Shown here: piece by piece, positions 16,125-24,034 of the stretch
Position numbering within the stretch: the first letter of the stretch is position 1
Layout: each line of letters opens with the position of its first letter
Source of the DNA: an uncultured Pedobacter sp.
GTDB taxonomy: Bacteria > Bacteroidota > Bacteroidia > Sphingobacteriales > Sphingobacteriaceae
Direction: 5' to 3'
DNA: 35,116 nucleotides
Assembly (NCBI GenBank): GCA_938008555.1
Contig: CALLKE010000226.1
Coordinates: 1 to 35,116, forward strand
The notes under the pieces: generated by a model
What the model was told of the DNA's origin: nothing
Seen by the model: the letters and a program-made list of their open reading frames with translations, nothing else
Database searches by the model: none
Position numbers and translations under genes: made by a program

Positions 16125-16745
16125 CTAAACCTGATCTACACTGAAGATTTCTTTTTCAACCTTCTGAATAATATCGTTCATATCATCTGGCCTATTTGTA
16201 AAGTCAAGATGATCTTTATCAAGAATCAATAGCTTTCCCTGCTTATACTGGTTGATCCAGTGCTCATACTTCTCATTCAGTTTAGAAAGATAATCTGTAC
16301 GAATACCTACTTCATACTCGCGCCCCCGTCGGCGAATATGATCCACCAAGGTTGGCACCGATGCGCGTAGATAAATCAAAAGATCCGGGGCTTTAACAGA
16401 AGCCATGATACTATCAAATATAGATAGATAGTTTTCATAATCACGGGAGTCCATTAAATCCATCTCATGCAGATTTTCTGCAAAGATGTAGGCATCTTCA
16501 TAAATAGTGCGATCCTGAACAATGTGATTACGGCTATTCTGAATCTCCATCACTTGTTTGAAGCGGCTATTCAAAAAATAGATCTGCAAATTGAAACTCC
16601 AGCGTTTCATATCGTTATAAAAATCCTCTAAGTAGGGGTTCTCATCAACGAGTTCAAACATGGGCTCGTACCCTAAATGATTAGCTAGTAGCTTTGTTAG
16701 CGTGGTTTTTCCGGCGCCAATATTTCCGACGATTGCAATATGCAT
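16125..16745 (-). CDS. Deoxynucleoside kinase
   Basis: The enzyme (206 residues) phosphorylates deoxynucleosides (dA/dG-type family) for salvage. The P-loop is GNIGAGKT (7-14). VDENPYLEDFY (33-43), IVQDRTIYED (75-84), the lid RRRGREYE and the C-terminal LLILD segment are all in order. The start was set at ATG 16,745 because MHIAIVGNIGAGKTTL is the standard N-terminus; the upstream 8 residues (MTTRSTSA) match nothing. It lies between OsmC and trpS on the same strand. Specificity is not decidable here. Confidence 0.9.
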   Translation of the reverse strand: MHIAIVGNIGAGKTTLTKLLANHLGYEPMFELVDENPYLEDFYNDMKRWSFNLQIYFLNSRFKQVMEIQNSRNHIVQDRTIYEDAYIFAENLHEMDLMDSRDYENYLSIFDSIMASVKAPDLLIYLRASVPTLVDHIRRRGREYEVGIRTDYLSKLNEKYEHWINQYKQGKLLILDKDHLDFTNRPDDMNDIIQKVEKEIFSVDQV

Positions 16746-16813
16746 AGCTGAGGTGCTTCTTGTCGTCAATTTACTAAATTTTGCTAAGCTCGTAAGTTCA
16801 AAAAACTAATCGT

Positions 16814-17809
16814 TTAAAAGTTTTTAAACCCAATAATTTGACGAACTTCTTTGATTGTGGAAGAGGCACTTTCTCGGGCTTTTTCAGCACCCTGTTTTGC
16901 TACTTGACGTAGATAAGTCTCATCAGCCATAATTGCTTTAATACGCTCACGCATAGGAGCTGTAATAAGTACCATATCCTCAGTCAACTGTTTTTTGAAA
17001 TCCCCGTAACGTATTTGGCAGGAGTTGTATAGATTTTCGAAATGCTCATAGGTATCCGCACTCGAAACTATTTTCATCAAATCAAAAAGGTTCTGAATAG
17101 CATCTGGCTTAGGTTCGTTTTCTCGAGTAGGACCGCTATCTGTAACGGCACGCATTACTTTTTTACGAATCACCTCGGGATCATCGGATAGATATATCGC
17201 ATTCCACTCTCCTTCTGACTTTCCCATCTTACCTTTTCCATCTAACCCGGGAACCTTTACCAATTTCTCTGTAAAAGAAAATGCATAAGGCTCTGGAAAA
17301 TAATCAACCTGGTACATCCTATTAAATCGATTGGCAAATGTACGCGCCATCTCTAAATGCTGCTCCTGATCCTTGCCAACAGGAACCTTAGTCGCTTTAT
17401 GTATAATAATATCTGCAGCCATTAATGTAGGATAAGTCAATAAACCTGCATTCACATTGTCGGGTTGCGAGCGTATTTTATCTTTAAAGGACGCACTACG
17501 CTCCAGTTCACCTAAATAGGCATTCATATTTAGATATAGGTATAGTTCGGCAATCTCGGGTATATCCGACTGGATATAAATAGTTGCTTTTTCAGGATCT
17601 ATTCCTGCTGCTAGATATTCAACCAAAACTTGTTTTACATTACTATGTAAATCACTTGGCGTTGGATGAGTGGTAAGTGAATGGTAATCAGCAATAAAAA
17701 AATAGCAGTTATAGTTATTTTGCATCTGAACAAAATTTTTAACCGCTCCATAATAATTCCCTAAGTGTAATTTTCCAGTACTTCGTATACCACTAACAAC
17801 AGTTTCCAT
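16814..17809 (-). CDS. trpS: Tryptophanyl-tRNA synthetase
   Basis: The class Ic synthetase (331 residues from the chosen start) charges tRNA-Trp. HIGH-like TGKLHLGNYYG is at 11-21, the PVGKDQEQHLE segment at 143-153, and the KMSKS-type loop KMGKS at 194-198. Length is usual. The longest frame begins at 17,848, overlapping the divergent acyltransferase gene; METVVSGIRSTG at 17,809 is the normal start. Trp-dependent control (T-box or leader peptide) was not seen in the short upstream space. Confidence 0.95.
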   Translation of the reverse strand: METVVSGIRSTGKLHLGNYYGAVKNFVQMQNNYNCYFFIADYHSLTTHPTPSDLHSNVKQVLVEYLAAGIDPEKATIYIQSDIPEIAELYLYLNMNAYLGELERSASFKDKIRSQPDNVNAGLLTYPTLMAADIIIHKATKVPVGKDQEQHLEMARTFANRFNRMYQVDYFPEPYAFSFTEKLVKVPGLDGKGKMGKSEGEWNAIYLSDDPEVIRKKVMRAVTDSGPTRENEPKPDAIQNLFDLMKIVSSADTYEHFENLYNSCQIRYGDFKKQLTEDMVLITAPMRERIKAIMADETYLRQVAKQGAEKARESASSTIKEVRQIIGFKNF

Positions 17810-17825
17810 AAGCGGCGAAAATAAG

Positions 17826-17833
17826 TATTTTTG
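17826..17833 (+). promoter_or_regulatory. Promoter -7 element (TATTTTTG) for the acyltransferase gene
   Basis: TATTTTTG matches TAnnTTTG exactly and ends at 17,833. The transcript would start at about 17,836-17,840, so the ATG at 17,852 has a short leader and the ATG at 17,837 would be leaderless. Confidence 0.6.
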
Positions 17834-17851
17834 GGGATGCTGAAGCACATC

Positions 17852-18577
17852 ATGAGGAAATTACACAGACTTTGTTATCTGATAAATGTTGCCATTTGTT
17901 TCCTACCACTCTATCCTGCTCTTTATTATTACTCGCGAAAACCCAACTTAGGAGCGATGAACAGAATTCGAAAAATGTTCAGCTTTGGAAGCGCATTTCT
18001 TTCTGGCATTCGCTTCAACTTTAGATTTGAGACGCCTATTGACTGGTCGAAGCCCTATATTATTTGCCCGAACCATACTTCGAATTTGGATATTACCTCC
18101 ATGATTGTGCTCATGAAGAATGATTTTGTATTTTTTGGGAAGGCTGAGCTACTCGACAACATTATAACTCGTTTATATTTCAAAACCATTGATATTCCTG
18201 TCAAACGCGAAAGCAAAATATCTGCATTTCGTGCTTTTAAACGTACTGAAGAATATCTCAAGTCTGGTATCAGCGTAGTTATTTTTCCCGAAGGGTTAAT
18301 CGCAGATGAATACCCACCCGTTCTACAGCCGTTCAAAAATGGGCCTTTTCGTATGGCTATCGAACAAAAAATAGGTATCATCCCAGTCTCGATTAAAAAT
18401 AATTGGGAAATTATGTGGGATGATGGATCTAAATATGGAACAAGACCTGGGATATCTGACGTTCGTGTACATAAGCCTATTGAGACTAGTCATTTATCAT
18501 TGGATGATGCGGATCATTTAAGAGATCAAGTTTATGAGATCATACACCAAGAACTAAACGGATATCAAACTATTTGA
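17852..18577 (+). CDS. 1-acyl-sn-glycerol-3-phosphate acyltransferase (PlsC family)
   Basis: The membrane enzyme (241 residues from ATG 17,852) acylates a lysophospholipid to make phosphatidic acid. A hydrophobic N-terminal segment (about 8-26) anchors it. Acyltransferase motifs are NHTSNLD (74-80, HxxxxD), VKRE (117-120) and FPEG (145-148). The longest frame starts at TTG 17,831, inside the -7 element. ATG 17,837 is possible only as a leaderless start; ATG 17,852 is my choice. It is divergent from trpS and followed 84 bases later by the adenosyltransferase gene. Substrate could also be another lyso-lipid. Confidence 0.85.
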   Translation: MRKLHRLCYLINVAICFLPLYPALYYYSRKPNLGAMNRIRKMFSFGSAFLSGIRFNFRFETPIDWSKPYIICPNHTSNLDITSMIVLMKNDFVFFGKAELLDNIITRLYFKTIDIPVKRESKISAFRAFKRTEEYLKSGISVVIFPEGLIADEYPPVLQPFKNGPFRMAIEQKIGIIPVSIKNNWEIMWDDGSKYGTRPGISDVRVHKPIETSHLSLDDADHLRDQVYEIIHQELNGYQTI

Positions 18578-18661
18578 TATATACAGATGAAGCAAACAAA
18601 TACCATCTAAATCACTTAGTTCATTTACGAAGAAATAAACCATAGGCACGAAGAAAAATAT

Positions 18662-19210
18662 ATGAAAATTTATACCAAAACTGGAGACAATGGCTATACC
18701 TCCTTAATTGGTGGGACACGTGTTCCCAAGCATCATGTGCGCATTGAGTCCTATGGAACAGTCGACGAATTGAACTCATATATTGGCATCATTCGTGATC
18801 AAGAAATTACATCGGAACAAAAAAATATTCTGAAAGAAATTCAGGATAGATTGTTTACGATTGGATCATCATTGGCTTCTGACCCTGAAAAATCTAAGAT
18901 GAAAATACCTGATCTACATACATCGGATATCGAACTTTTAGAACAACAAATCGATAAAATGAATGAAGACTTACCTGAGCTACGTCATTTTATTTTACCA
19001 GGAGGAGATCAAGCAATATCTTTTTGTCATATAGCACGTTGCGTTTGCAGGCGTGCGGAGCGAATTTGTGTGAACTTGGCAGAAATAAGCTCAGTGGATG
19101 AGAAAATAGTTATTTATCTAAACCGCTTGAGTGACTACCTATTTGTACTCGCAAGAAAGCTATGTCATGACAGAAAAATAATTGAAAACCAATGGATTCC
19201 AAGAATATAA
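18662..19210 (+). CDS. Cob(I)yrinic acid a,c-diamide / cob(I)alamin adenosyltransferase, PduO type
   Basis: The 182-residue trimeric enzyme adds the 5'-deoxyadenosyl group from ATP to cob(I)alamin. KIYTKTGDNGYTSL (2-15) is the ATP-binding N-terminus and VDELNSYIG (34-42) the conserved helix. LPGGDQA (112-118) and RCVCRRAER (126-134) form the C-terminal active-site block. The length is normal. The upstream acyltransferase gene is on the same strand 84 bases away and may be cotranscribed. No cobalamin riboswitch is visible. Confidence 0.92.
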   Translation: MKIYTKTGDNGYTSLIGGTRVPKHHVRIESYGTVDELNSYIGIIRDQEITSEQKNILKEIQDRLFTIGSSLASDPEKSKMKIPDLHTSDIELLEQQIDKMNEDLPELRHFILPGGDQAISFCHIARCVCRRAERICVNLAEISSVDEKIVIYLNRLSDYLFVLARKLCHDRKIIENQWIPRI

Positions 19211-19252
19211 ATGATATATTAAATATATATTATGGTATTAATATAATTTGTA

Positions 19253-19260
19253 TATTTTTG
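19253..19260 (+). promoter_or_regulatory. Promoter -7 element (TATTTTTG) for the DUF2795 gene
   Basis: TATTTTTG matches the -7 consensus and lies 30 bases upstream of ATG 19,291. The -33 position has no clear TTTG. Confidence 0.5.
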
Positions 19261-19290
19261 CCAAAAATCTAACCTAAATATTCTAAAAAT

Positions 19291-19512
19291 ATGTATTGGA
19301 CATTAGAATTAGCTTCACACCTAGAAGACGCACCATGGCCAGCAACCAAAGATGAACTGATCGACTATGCAATCCGATCAGGAGCACCTGTTGAAGTGAT
19401 TGAAAATCTACAAGCATTAGAAGACGATGGTGAGCCATACGAGAACATTGAGGAGATATGGCCAGATTATCCCACAAAAGACGATTTCTTCTTTAATGAG
19501 GATGAGTATTAA
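19291..19512 (+). CDS. DUF2795 family small acidic protein
   Basis: This 73-residue acidic protein begins MYWTLELASHLEDAPWPATKDELIDYAIRSGAP, the DUF2795 pattern (SLEDAP.PATK.EL...A...GAP). A short helix EVIENLQALEDDGEPYENIEEIWPDYPTKDDFFFNEDEY follows. No catalytic residues, signal or membrane segment are seen. The function of the family is not established. It has its own promoter and is well conserved in composition, which suggests a real, expressed gene. A plus-minus shadow at 19,283-19,477 was ignored. Confidence 0.85.
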   Translation: MYWTLELASHLEDAPWPATKDELIDYAIRSGAPVEVIENLQALEDDGEPYENIEEIWPDYPTKDDFFFNEDEY

Positions 19513-19565
19513 AGAATTTAAGCATCTACCTTCACCCTCTGCGTGCTTAGAGTAGCAAGATATTG

Positions 19566-19621
19566 AACGTTATAGATTTTAAAATTTTACCAAGAAGTAT
19601 CACTTTAAAGTCTACAACGTT
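19566..19621. repeat. 18-base imperfect inverted repeat between convergent genes
   Basis: The arms are 19,566-19,583 (AACGTTATAGATTTTAAA) and 19,604-19,621, with a 20-base spacer. They pair at 17 of 18 positions if one U-G pair is allowed, with one A/C mismatch. It sits between the end of the DUF2795 gene (+) and the end of the DoxX gene (-). It could be a two-way terminator or a small repeat element; no T-run is obvious. Confidence 0.5.
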
Positions 19622-19664
19622 TCTCTAAATTTTGATCTTGTTTGATCAGGATGACTTGCTTTAT

Positions 19665-20120
19665 TTACCTCTTCTTACGATTACGATTTTTCATCCAGGA
19701 ATCAACAGAATAAGGCCCCGATCCAACTACCCAAAAAACGATCAATAATAAAAGGATTGTGATTGATATCCATAGCTCTGAATTCAATAATGAAAATCCT
19801 CGAGTAAGGTTCACAAAGAATACAGCACCAATTAATATTGGGATTTGAAACACTACTGCAAATCGAGTTACCAAACCTAAGGCAATTAGAATACCTCCAG
19901 CCAAATGTGCAAATGCAACAATGTGGATAAGGGTTAACACCAACATACCAGAGAAACCAAATGTATTATTTCGAGTAATCCATTCTATTTGCGCCTCTGT
20001 GTTGCTAATGAACTGTAAACCTTTAGTCAAAATAACTAGCCCCAAAGCTATCCGAACGATATCAAGCCACTTAGCGTGATGCATATCGCCCCAATGTTCC
20101 ACCTTTTGAACGATGTTCAT
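19665..20120 (-). CDS. DoxX family membrane protein
   Basis: The protein (151 residues from the chosen start) has the DoxX layout of four membrane segments: about 20-38 (LDIVRIALGLVILTKGLQF), 55-80 (GMLVLTLIHIVAFAHLAGGILIALGL), 84-105 (FAVVFQIPILIGAVFFVNLTRG) and 112-133 (LWISITILLLLIVFWVVGSGPY). The tail is basic. DoxX proteins are membrane components with redox-linked or unknown roles. The start is decided by a strong Shine-Dalgarno sequence, AAAGGAGG, six bases upstream of ATG 20,120; the longer frame at 20,144 begins before it. Confidence 0.82.
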   Translation of the reverse strand: MNIVQKVEHWGDMHHAKWLDIVRIALGLVILTKGLQFISNTEAQIEWITRNNTFGFSGMLVLTLIHIVAFAHLAGGILIALGLVTRFAVVFQIPILIGAVFFVNLTRGFSLLNSELWISITILLLLIVFWVVGSGPYSVDSWMKNRNRKKR

Positions 20121-20135
20121 AGTTGACCTCCTTTT
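20121..20135 (-). promoter_or_regulatory. Strong Shine-Dalgarno sequence of the DoxX gene
   Basis: The minus strand reads AAAGGAGGTCAACT directly before ATG 20,120. It is the only near-perfect anti-16S match I noticed before a gene start in the window, unusual for Bacteroidota, where leaders are usually SD-poor. Confidence 0.75.
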
Positions 20136-20228
20136 AAACGTCAAACTAAATTTACAAATAAAATAATATTTTTTAACTTTAAATTAAAAAAACACCAATA
20201 CTATAAATCTCATTCGCGATAAAGCTTC

Positions 20229-21539
20229 TCAGCTCTTTGCTCCAGATATCCTTAGATTATCAAATAGACGCTCAATTAGTCGTCTGTCCTTCGTAATAAT
20301 TTCGGCTGAACCTTTGATCTCAAATTTAGCATCCAATTGTGAGCCATAATTGGTTTTCAGTTGATGGGGTAAATCAACCAGTACTAGATAATGCTCGACA
20401 ATGCCTTGGGATGTTTGGATGGCATTCGTAGTTAACGAGATATTACGCACTTTACCTTTAATAGATCCATATTCCACATAAGGATAATTGTCTAGTTTAA
20501 GAATAACTTCCTGCCCAATTTTTACTTTACCAGCACCAGAAGCGGGTAAATTTACTTGCCCAACCATCATACTATTACTGGGAACAATCGTAAAAATGGC
20601 TTCACCAGCCTGAACAAAATGATTATTAGTCCAGAATTTCAAGAATTGTATTTTGCCATCCATGGGTGATTTAAAAACATATTTTTGCTCCCATTGTTCC
20701 AAATTATCAGCCAGATCAATATAAGCTGAAGCCAATTCGAGAGCCATTTGTTTCTGCTTCTCATGCTCTTGAATCACAACTTGTTGTAGTTTATTCTCTG
20801 TTTCTTGAATCTGTTGACCATATTGGCTAATTTCTCGCAATATCCCCTGATAACTATCTTTCGCCCCTAAATAATTCATCTCACTTTTATCAAAATCAGA
20901 AGGAGATAGCACCCTTTGGCCCAACAAAGTTGAATCTCGGGCATGAAATTTTTTAACAAGCACTAAGTTGTCTTTATTGATCAGTAATTTTTGTTTGGAC
21001 GCTTGCAGTACTTCTCGTTGTTTCACAATCAAATGCTCCAAAATCTCACGCTGCTTGGCAAATAAATTTTCCTTTCGATAATTGGCCAATTGTTGTAATG
21101 CATGAATGAAGCTGAAATATTTCACATTCAATTCACCCAAAGAAACTGCTCTTGGAAAAAGAAGCAGCTTATCAAAATTATGTTCATCGTTGATATTGAA
21201 GTGGCGTATTAGATCACTCACTTTCTTTATATCTGCTATTTCGGCCGCATTTTCGATGTAGCCTACGTAATCACCTTCTTGAACTTTTTGATGCGATTGA
21301 GCTAATAAATGCAGTTCGCCATTGGTATTGGCAATCAACTTAATTGGTGATTTATTTGCATTGATGGTTACCTGCCCAGCAACCAGATCTGGATAGCGAA
21401 TAAACCAGCCCAACACCAAGATGATTATAAAAAAACCGATGACAATAGCAGATACCCATTGGCCAAAATTGGTTGGCATTCGCTGGATGATATCTTGTAT
21501 TTCTTCAGTACGTTCTGTTTGACGGAATTTATCTTTCAT
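20229..21539 (-). CDS. HlyD-type membrane-fusion protein of a type I secretion system
   Basis: The adaptor (436 residues from ATG 21,539) links an inner-membrane ABC exporter to an outer-membrane channel. It has a cytoplasmic N-terminus, one membrane helix (about 28-47, WVSAIVIGFFIIILVLGWF), a lipoyl half-motif (about 68-100, ELHLLAQSHQKVQEGDYVGYIE), a long coiled-coil hairpin (about 120-290) and a lipoyl/beta-barrel half (SPMDGKIQFLKFWTNNHFVQAGEAIFTIVP). It is encoded 79 bases downstream of the ABC gene on the same strand. The longer frame (MQCVLHYIK prefix) is less likely. The TolC partner is not in this window. Confidence 0.9.
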   Translation of the reverse strand: MKDKFRQTERTEEIQDIIQRMPTNFGQWVSAIVIGFFIIILVLGWFIRYPDLVAGQVTINANKSPIKLIANTNGELHLLAQSHQKVQEGDYVGYIENAAEIADIKKVSDLIRHFNINDEHNFDKLLLFPRAVSLGELNVKYFSFIHALQQLANYRKENLFAKQREILEHLIVKQREVLQASKQKLLINKDNLVLVKKFHARDSTLLGQRVLSPSDFDKSEMNYLGAKDSYQGILREISQYGQQIQETENKLQQVVIQEHEKQKQMALELASAYIDLADNLEQWEQKYVFKSPMDGKIQFLKFWTNNHFVQAGEAIFTIVPSNSMMVGQVNLPASGAGKVKIGQEVILKLDNYPYVEYGSIKGKVRNISLTTNAIQTSQGIVEHYLVLVDLPHQLKTNYGSQLDAKFEIKGSAEIITKDRRLIERLFDNLRISGAKS

Positions 21540-21618
21540 TTTAATATAGTGTAATACACACTGCAATATTTGTTTCTAAAAATTGTCTTTGCTATCGAGT
21601 CTTCATACACCATACTGA

Positions 21619-23847
21619 CTAGCCTAACAAAGATTGGTTTTCTAATAAAAGTTCAACAGTTGATGATAAGTCAACTTGTGATTGTACCAATTGATAATAT
21701 CGCCCCTGCTGTTTCATTAACGAATCATGCGTTCCGACTTCAGCAACCATCCCATCCCGCATGACCACAATTTGATCTGCTTTGCGAATAGTGCTTAAAC
21801 GATGGGCCACAACAATCACTGTTTTATTGCGAAACACATTCTCCAGGGCGGATACTATTTTTTGTTCATTGATAGTATCCAACGCGTTAGTTGCTTCATC
21901 AAAGATTAAGAATTCGGGATTTTTATAAAGTGCGCGTGCAATTAGGATCCGTTGTTTTTGCCCACCACTTAAGCCTCGACCCTGTTCACCCATGACAGTT
22001 TGATAGCCGAGAGGTAATTGCTCAATCTCTGAGGCAATATTTGCTGTTTCGACAGCATGTTTCAACCGTTCGTAATTGATCTGCTCATCGTCAAGTACAA
22101 TGTTATTGAGGATCGTATCATTAAATATTTTCCCATCCTGCATCACAGCTCCACAATGATCACGCCATTGACGTAAACTGATGTTATTCACATTCATATC
22201 ACCAATCAGTATTTGTCCGTGTGATGGCTTATACAAACGAAGTATTAGCTTCAATAAAGTAGATTTTCCGCTTCCACTATCACCCACAATAGCTGTAATC
22301 TTCCCTTCGGGGATAATGAGGCGAACACCCTTCAGCACAGGAGGAGCACCAGGTGTGTACTGAAAGACCACATTATCCAACATCAAATCCTTACTACCTG
22401 GGAGCTCAACACTACCTAAACCCATATTTTCATCTTCATCAGCGAGTTGATGAATTTCGTTGAGACGTAAAAAGCTTGTTCGAGCAACCTGGCCCGCAAT
22501 AATGAACTGAATAAATTGGACTACAGGGGCATTTAGCATGCCAATAATAAATTGGGTAGAAATCATGACCCCAAATGTGATTTCGCCCGCGATAACGGCT
22601 TTGGCACAGAAAAACGTGATGAGCACATTTTTAAGCTGATCGATAAACTGAGCACCCGAATTTTGAGCGTTATTCACGTTCAACATTTTGAGGTTGACTT
22701 TAAATAACCGGGCTTGAATACTTTCCCATTTCCAACGTTTGGCTTTTTCGTAGTTATTTAGTTTAATGTCTTGAATGCTGCCAATAGTCTCGACCCAATA
22801 GCTCTGATTTTTGGATTCTACTTCGAAATATTCCCAATCCAGTTTTTTGCGGATTTGTAAAAATCCAAGCACCCAAAGTACATATAAGACACTGCCAGCC
22901 AGAAAAATCCAAAAAATAAGTTTGTTATAAACGAGTAAAATCACTCCAAACACGATGAATGTCAAGGTTGAAAAAATAATGTTCAATGAGTTATTCATGA
23001 TAAAGCTTCGGATACGCTCATGATCATTCGCTCTTTGCAGAATGTCGCCCGTCATTCTTGTTTCGTAGAAAGTGATTGGTAATTTCATCAGTTTAATGAG
23101 GTAGTCAGAAATCAAAGCAATGTTGACCCGAGATGCAAGATGTAACATAATCCAATCGCGTACCACATTAGACAGGGTGACACTCAGAATAATAGCAATG
23201 TTGGCGATGAGAACAATATTGATAAAGTTCAGATCCTGAGTTTGAATACCAACATCGATCACGGCTTTAGAGATAAAAGGTAATAAAGCTTGAAGCCCTG
23301 TAACCAAAAGCATCACCACAAATAAATTGACGAAGCTTTTTTTATACGGTGTGAAATAGCCTAAGATATTTTCAAAAGTTTTCTTTCGCTCCACACGTTC
23401 ATTAATCTCACGTTGTTTAAAATCGGCCTGAGGTTCCAAGGTCATGAATATGCCTTTCCCATCCTCATTTTTAGGCCACCGTTTATCAAATTCAGCCAAA
23501 GAGTATTTGACCAAACCTTTGGTAGGATCCGAAACGTGTACAATACCTTTCGAAACTTTATAAACTACTACATAGTGTGTAAGGCTCCAATGCATGATGC
23601 ATGGAAAGGGTACGGTATTTACCAACTCTTTAATCGTGCAGGTGATTGATAACGTACGCAGTCCTACACTTTCGGAGGCATAGCTTAAATCTAATAAAGA
23701 AGGGCCTTCTTTACTTACCCCGCATTTATCACGAAAAAATTGCAGGGAATAATATTTACCATAATACTTGGCAATCATTTTCAAACAGGCTGAACCACTG
23801 TCTTTGATATTCAACTGTCGCTCGTTGGGAAATGATTTGAATTGCAT
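21619..23847 (-). CDS. Type I secretion ABC exporter with C39-like domain (catalytic Cys replaced by Ser)
   Basis: The 742-residue half-transporter has an N-terminal C39-type domain (1-140), six membrane helices (about 170-450) and an ATPase domain: Walker A GDSGSGKST (522-530), signature LSGGQ (626-630), Walker B FLIFDE (646-651) and H-loop His682. In C39 peptidases, DCG supplies the catalytic Cys. Here residues 16-19 read DSGS, so Ser17 replaces Cys, while Gln11, His91 and Asp107 of the active site are kept. The domain should bind substrate without cleaving it, as in HlyB. It lies between the RTX gene and the HlyD gene, all on the minus strand, and should export the RTX protein. Confidence 0.93.
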   Translation of the reverse strand: MQFKSFPNERQLNIKDSGSACLKMIAKYYGKYYSLQFFRDKCGVSKEGPSLLDLSYASESVGLRTLSITCTIKELVNTVPFPCIMHWSLTHYVVVYKVSKGIVHVSDPTKGLVKYSLAEFDKRWPKNEDGKGIFMTLEPQADFKQREINERVERKKTFENILGYFTPYKKSFVNLFVVMLLVTGLQALLPFISKAVIDVGIQTQDLNFINIVLIANIAIILSVTLSNVVRDWIMLHLASRVNIALISDYLIKLMKLPITFYETRMTGDILQRANDHERIRSFIMNNSLNIIFSTLTFIVFGVILLVYNKLIFWIFLAGSVLYVLWVLGFLQIRKKLDWEYFEVESKNQSYWVETIGSIQDIKLNNYEKAKRWKWESIQARLFKVNLKMLNVNNAQNSGAQFIDQLKNVLITFFCAKAVIAGEITFGVMISTQFIIGMLNAPVVQFIQFIIAGQVARTSFLRLNEIHQLADEDENMGLGSVELPGSKDLMLDNVVFQYTPGAPPVLKGVRLIIPEGKITAIVGDSGSGKSTLLKLILRLYKPSHGQILIGDMNVNNISLRQWRDHCGAVMQDGKIFNDTILNNIVLDDEQINYERLKHAVETANIASEIEQLPLGYQTVMGEQGRGLSGGQKQRILIARALYKNPEFLIFDEATNALDTINEQKIVSALENVFRNKTVIVVAHRLSTIRKADQIVVMRDGMVAEVGTHDSLMKQQGRYYQLVQSQVDLSSTVELLLENQSLLG

Positions 23848-23899
23848 AAAGGAGTGTCAAAATTAAATAAACAGAATATGATTAGAGATTTTGAAGATG

Positions 23900-23946
23900 C
23901 TCAGGTGAGTGCCATCATACACTTCACAGGAAGCCTGAGATTTTTT
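23900..23946 (+). terminator. Terminator-like hairpin in the RTX-exporter gap (plus orientation)
   Basis: CTCAGG (23,900-23,905) pairs with CCTGAG (23,934-23,939), with partial inner pairing GTG/CAC, followed on the plus strand by ATTTTTT. On the minus strand the T-run is missing. No plus-strand gene is upstream, so it may instead shape the RTX-exporter transcript. Confidence 0.4.
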
Positions 23947-23959
23947 CAGATACAAAAAT

Positions 23960-24002
23960 ATTGGATGAAAACGATCTTTCTATTAAAGAAGCTTCATCCA
24001 AT
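23960..24002 (-). promoter_or_regulatory. Hairpin between RTX and exporter genes (possible attenuator)
   Basis: Ten-base arms ATTGGATGAA (23,960-23,969) and TTCATCCAAT (23,993-24,002) pair perfectly around a 23-base loop. On the minus strand it is followed by a weak T-rich stretch. It lies 33 bases past the RTX stop and could partly terminate transcription, so that the substrate is made in excess over its exporter, or stabilise the RTX mRNA end. Confidence 0.45.
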
Positions 24003-24034
24003 ATCATTTTAGAATATGTTCAGATTATGATATT

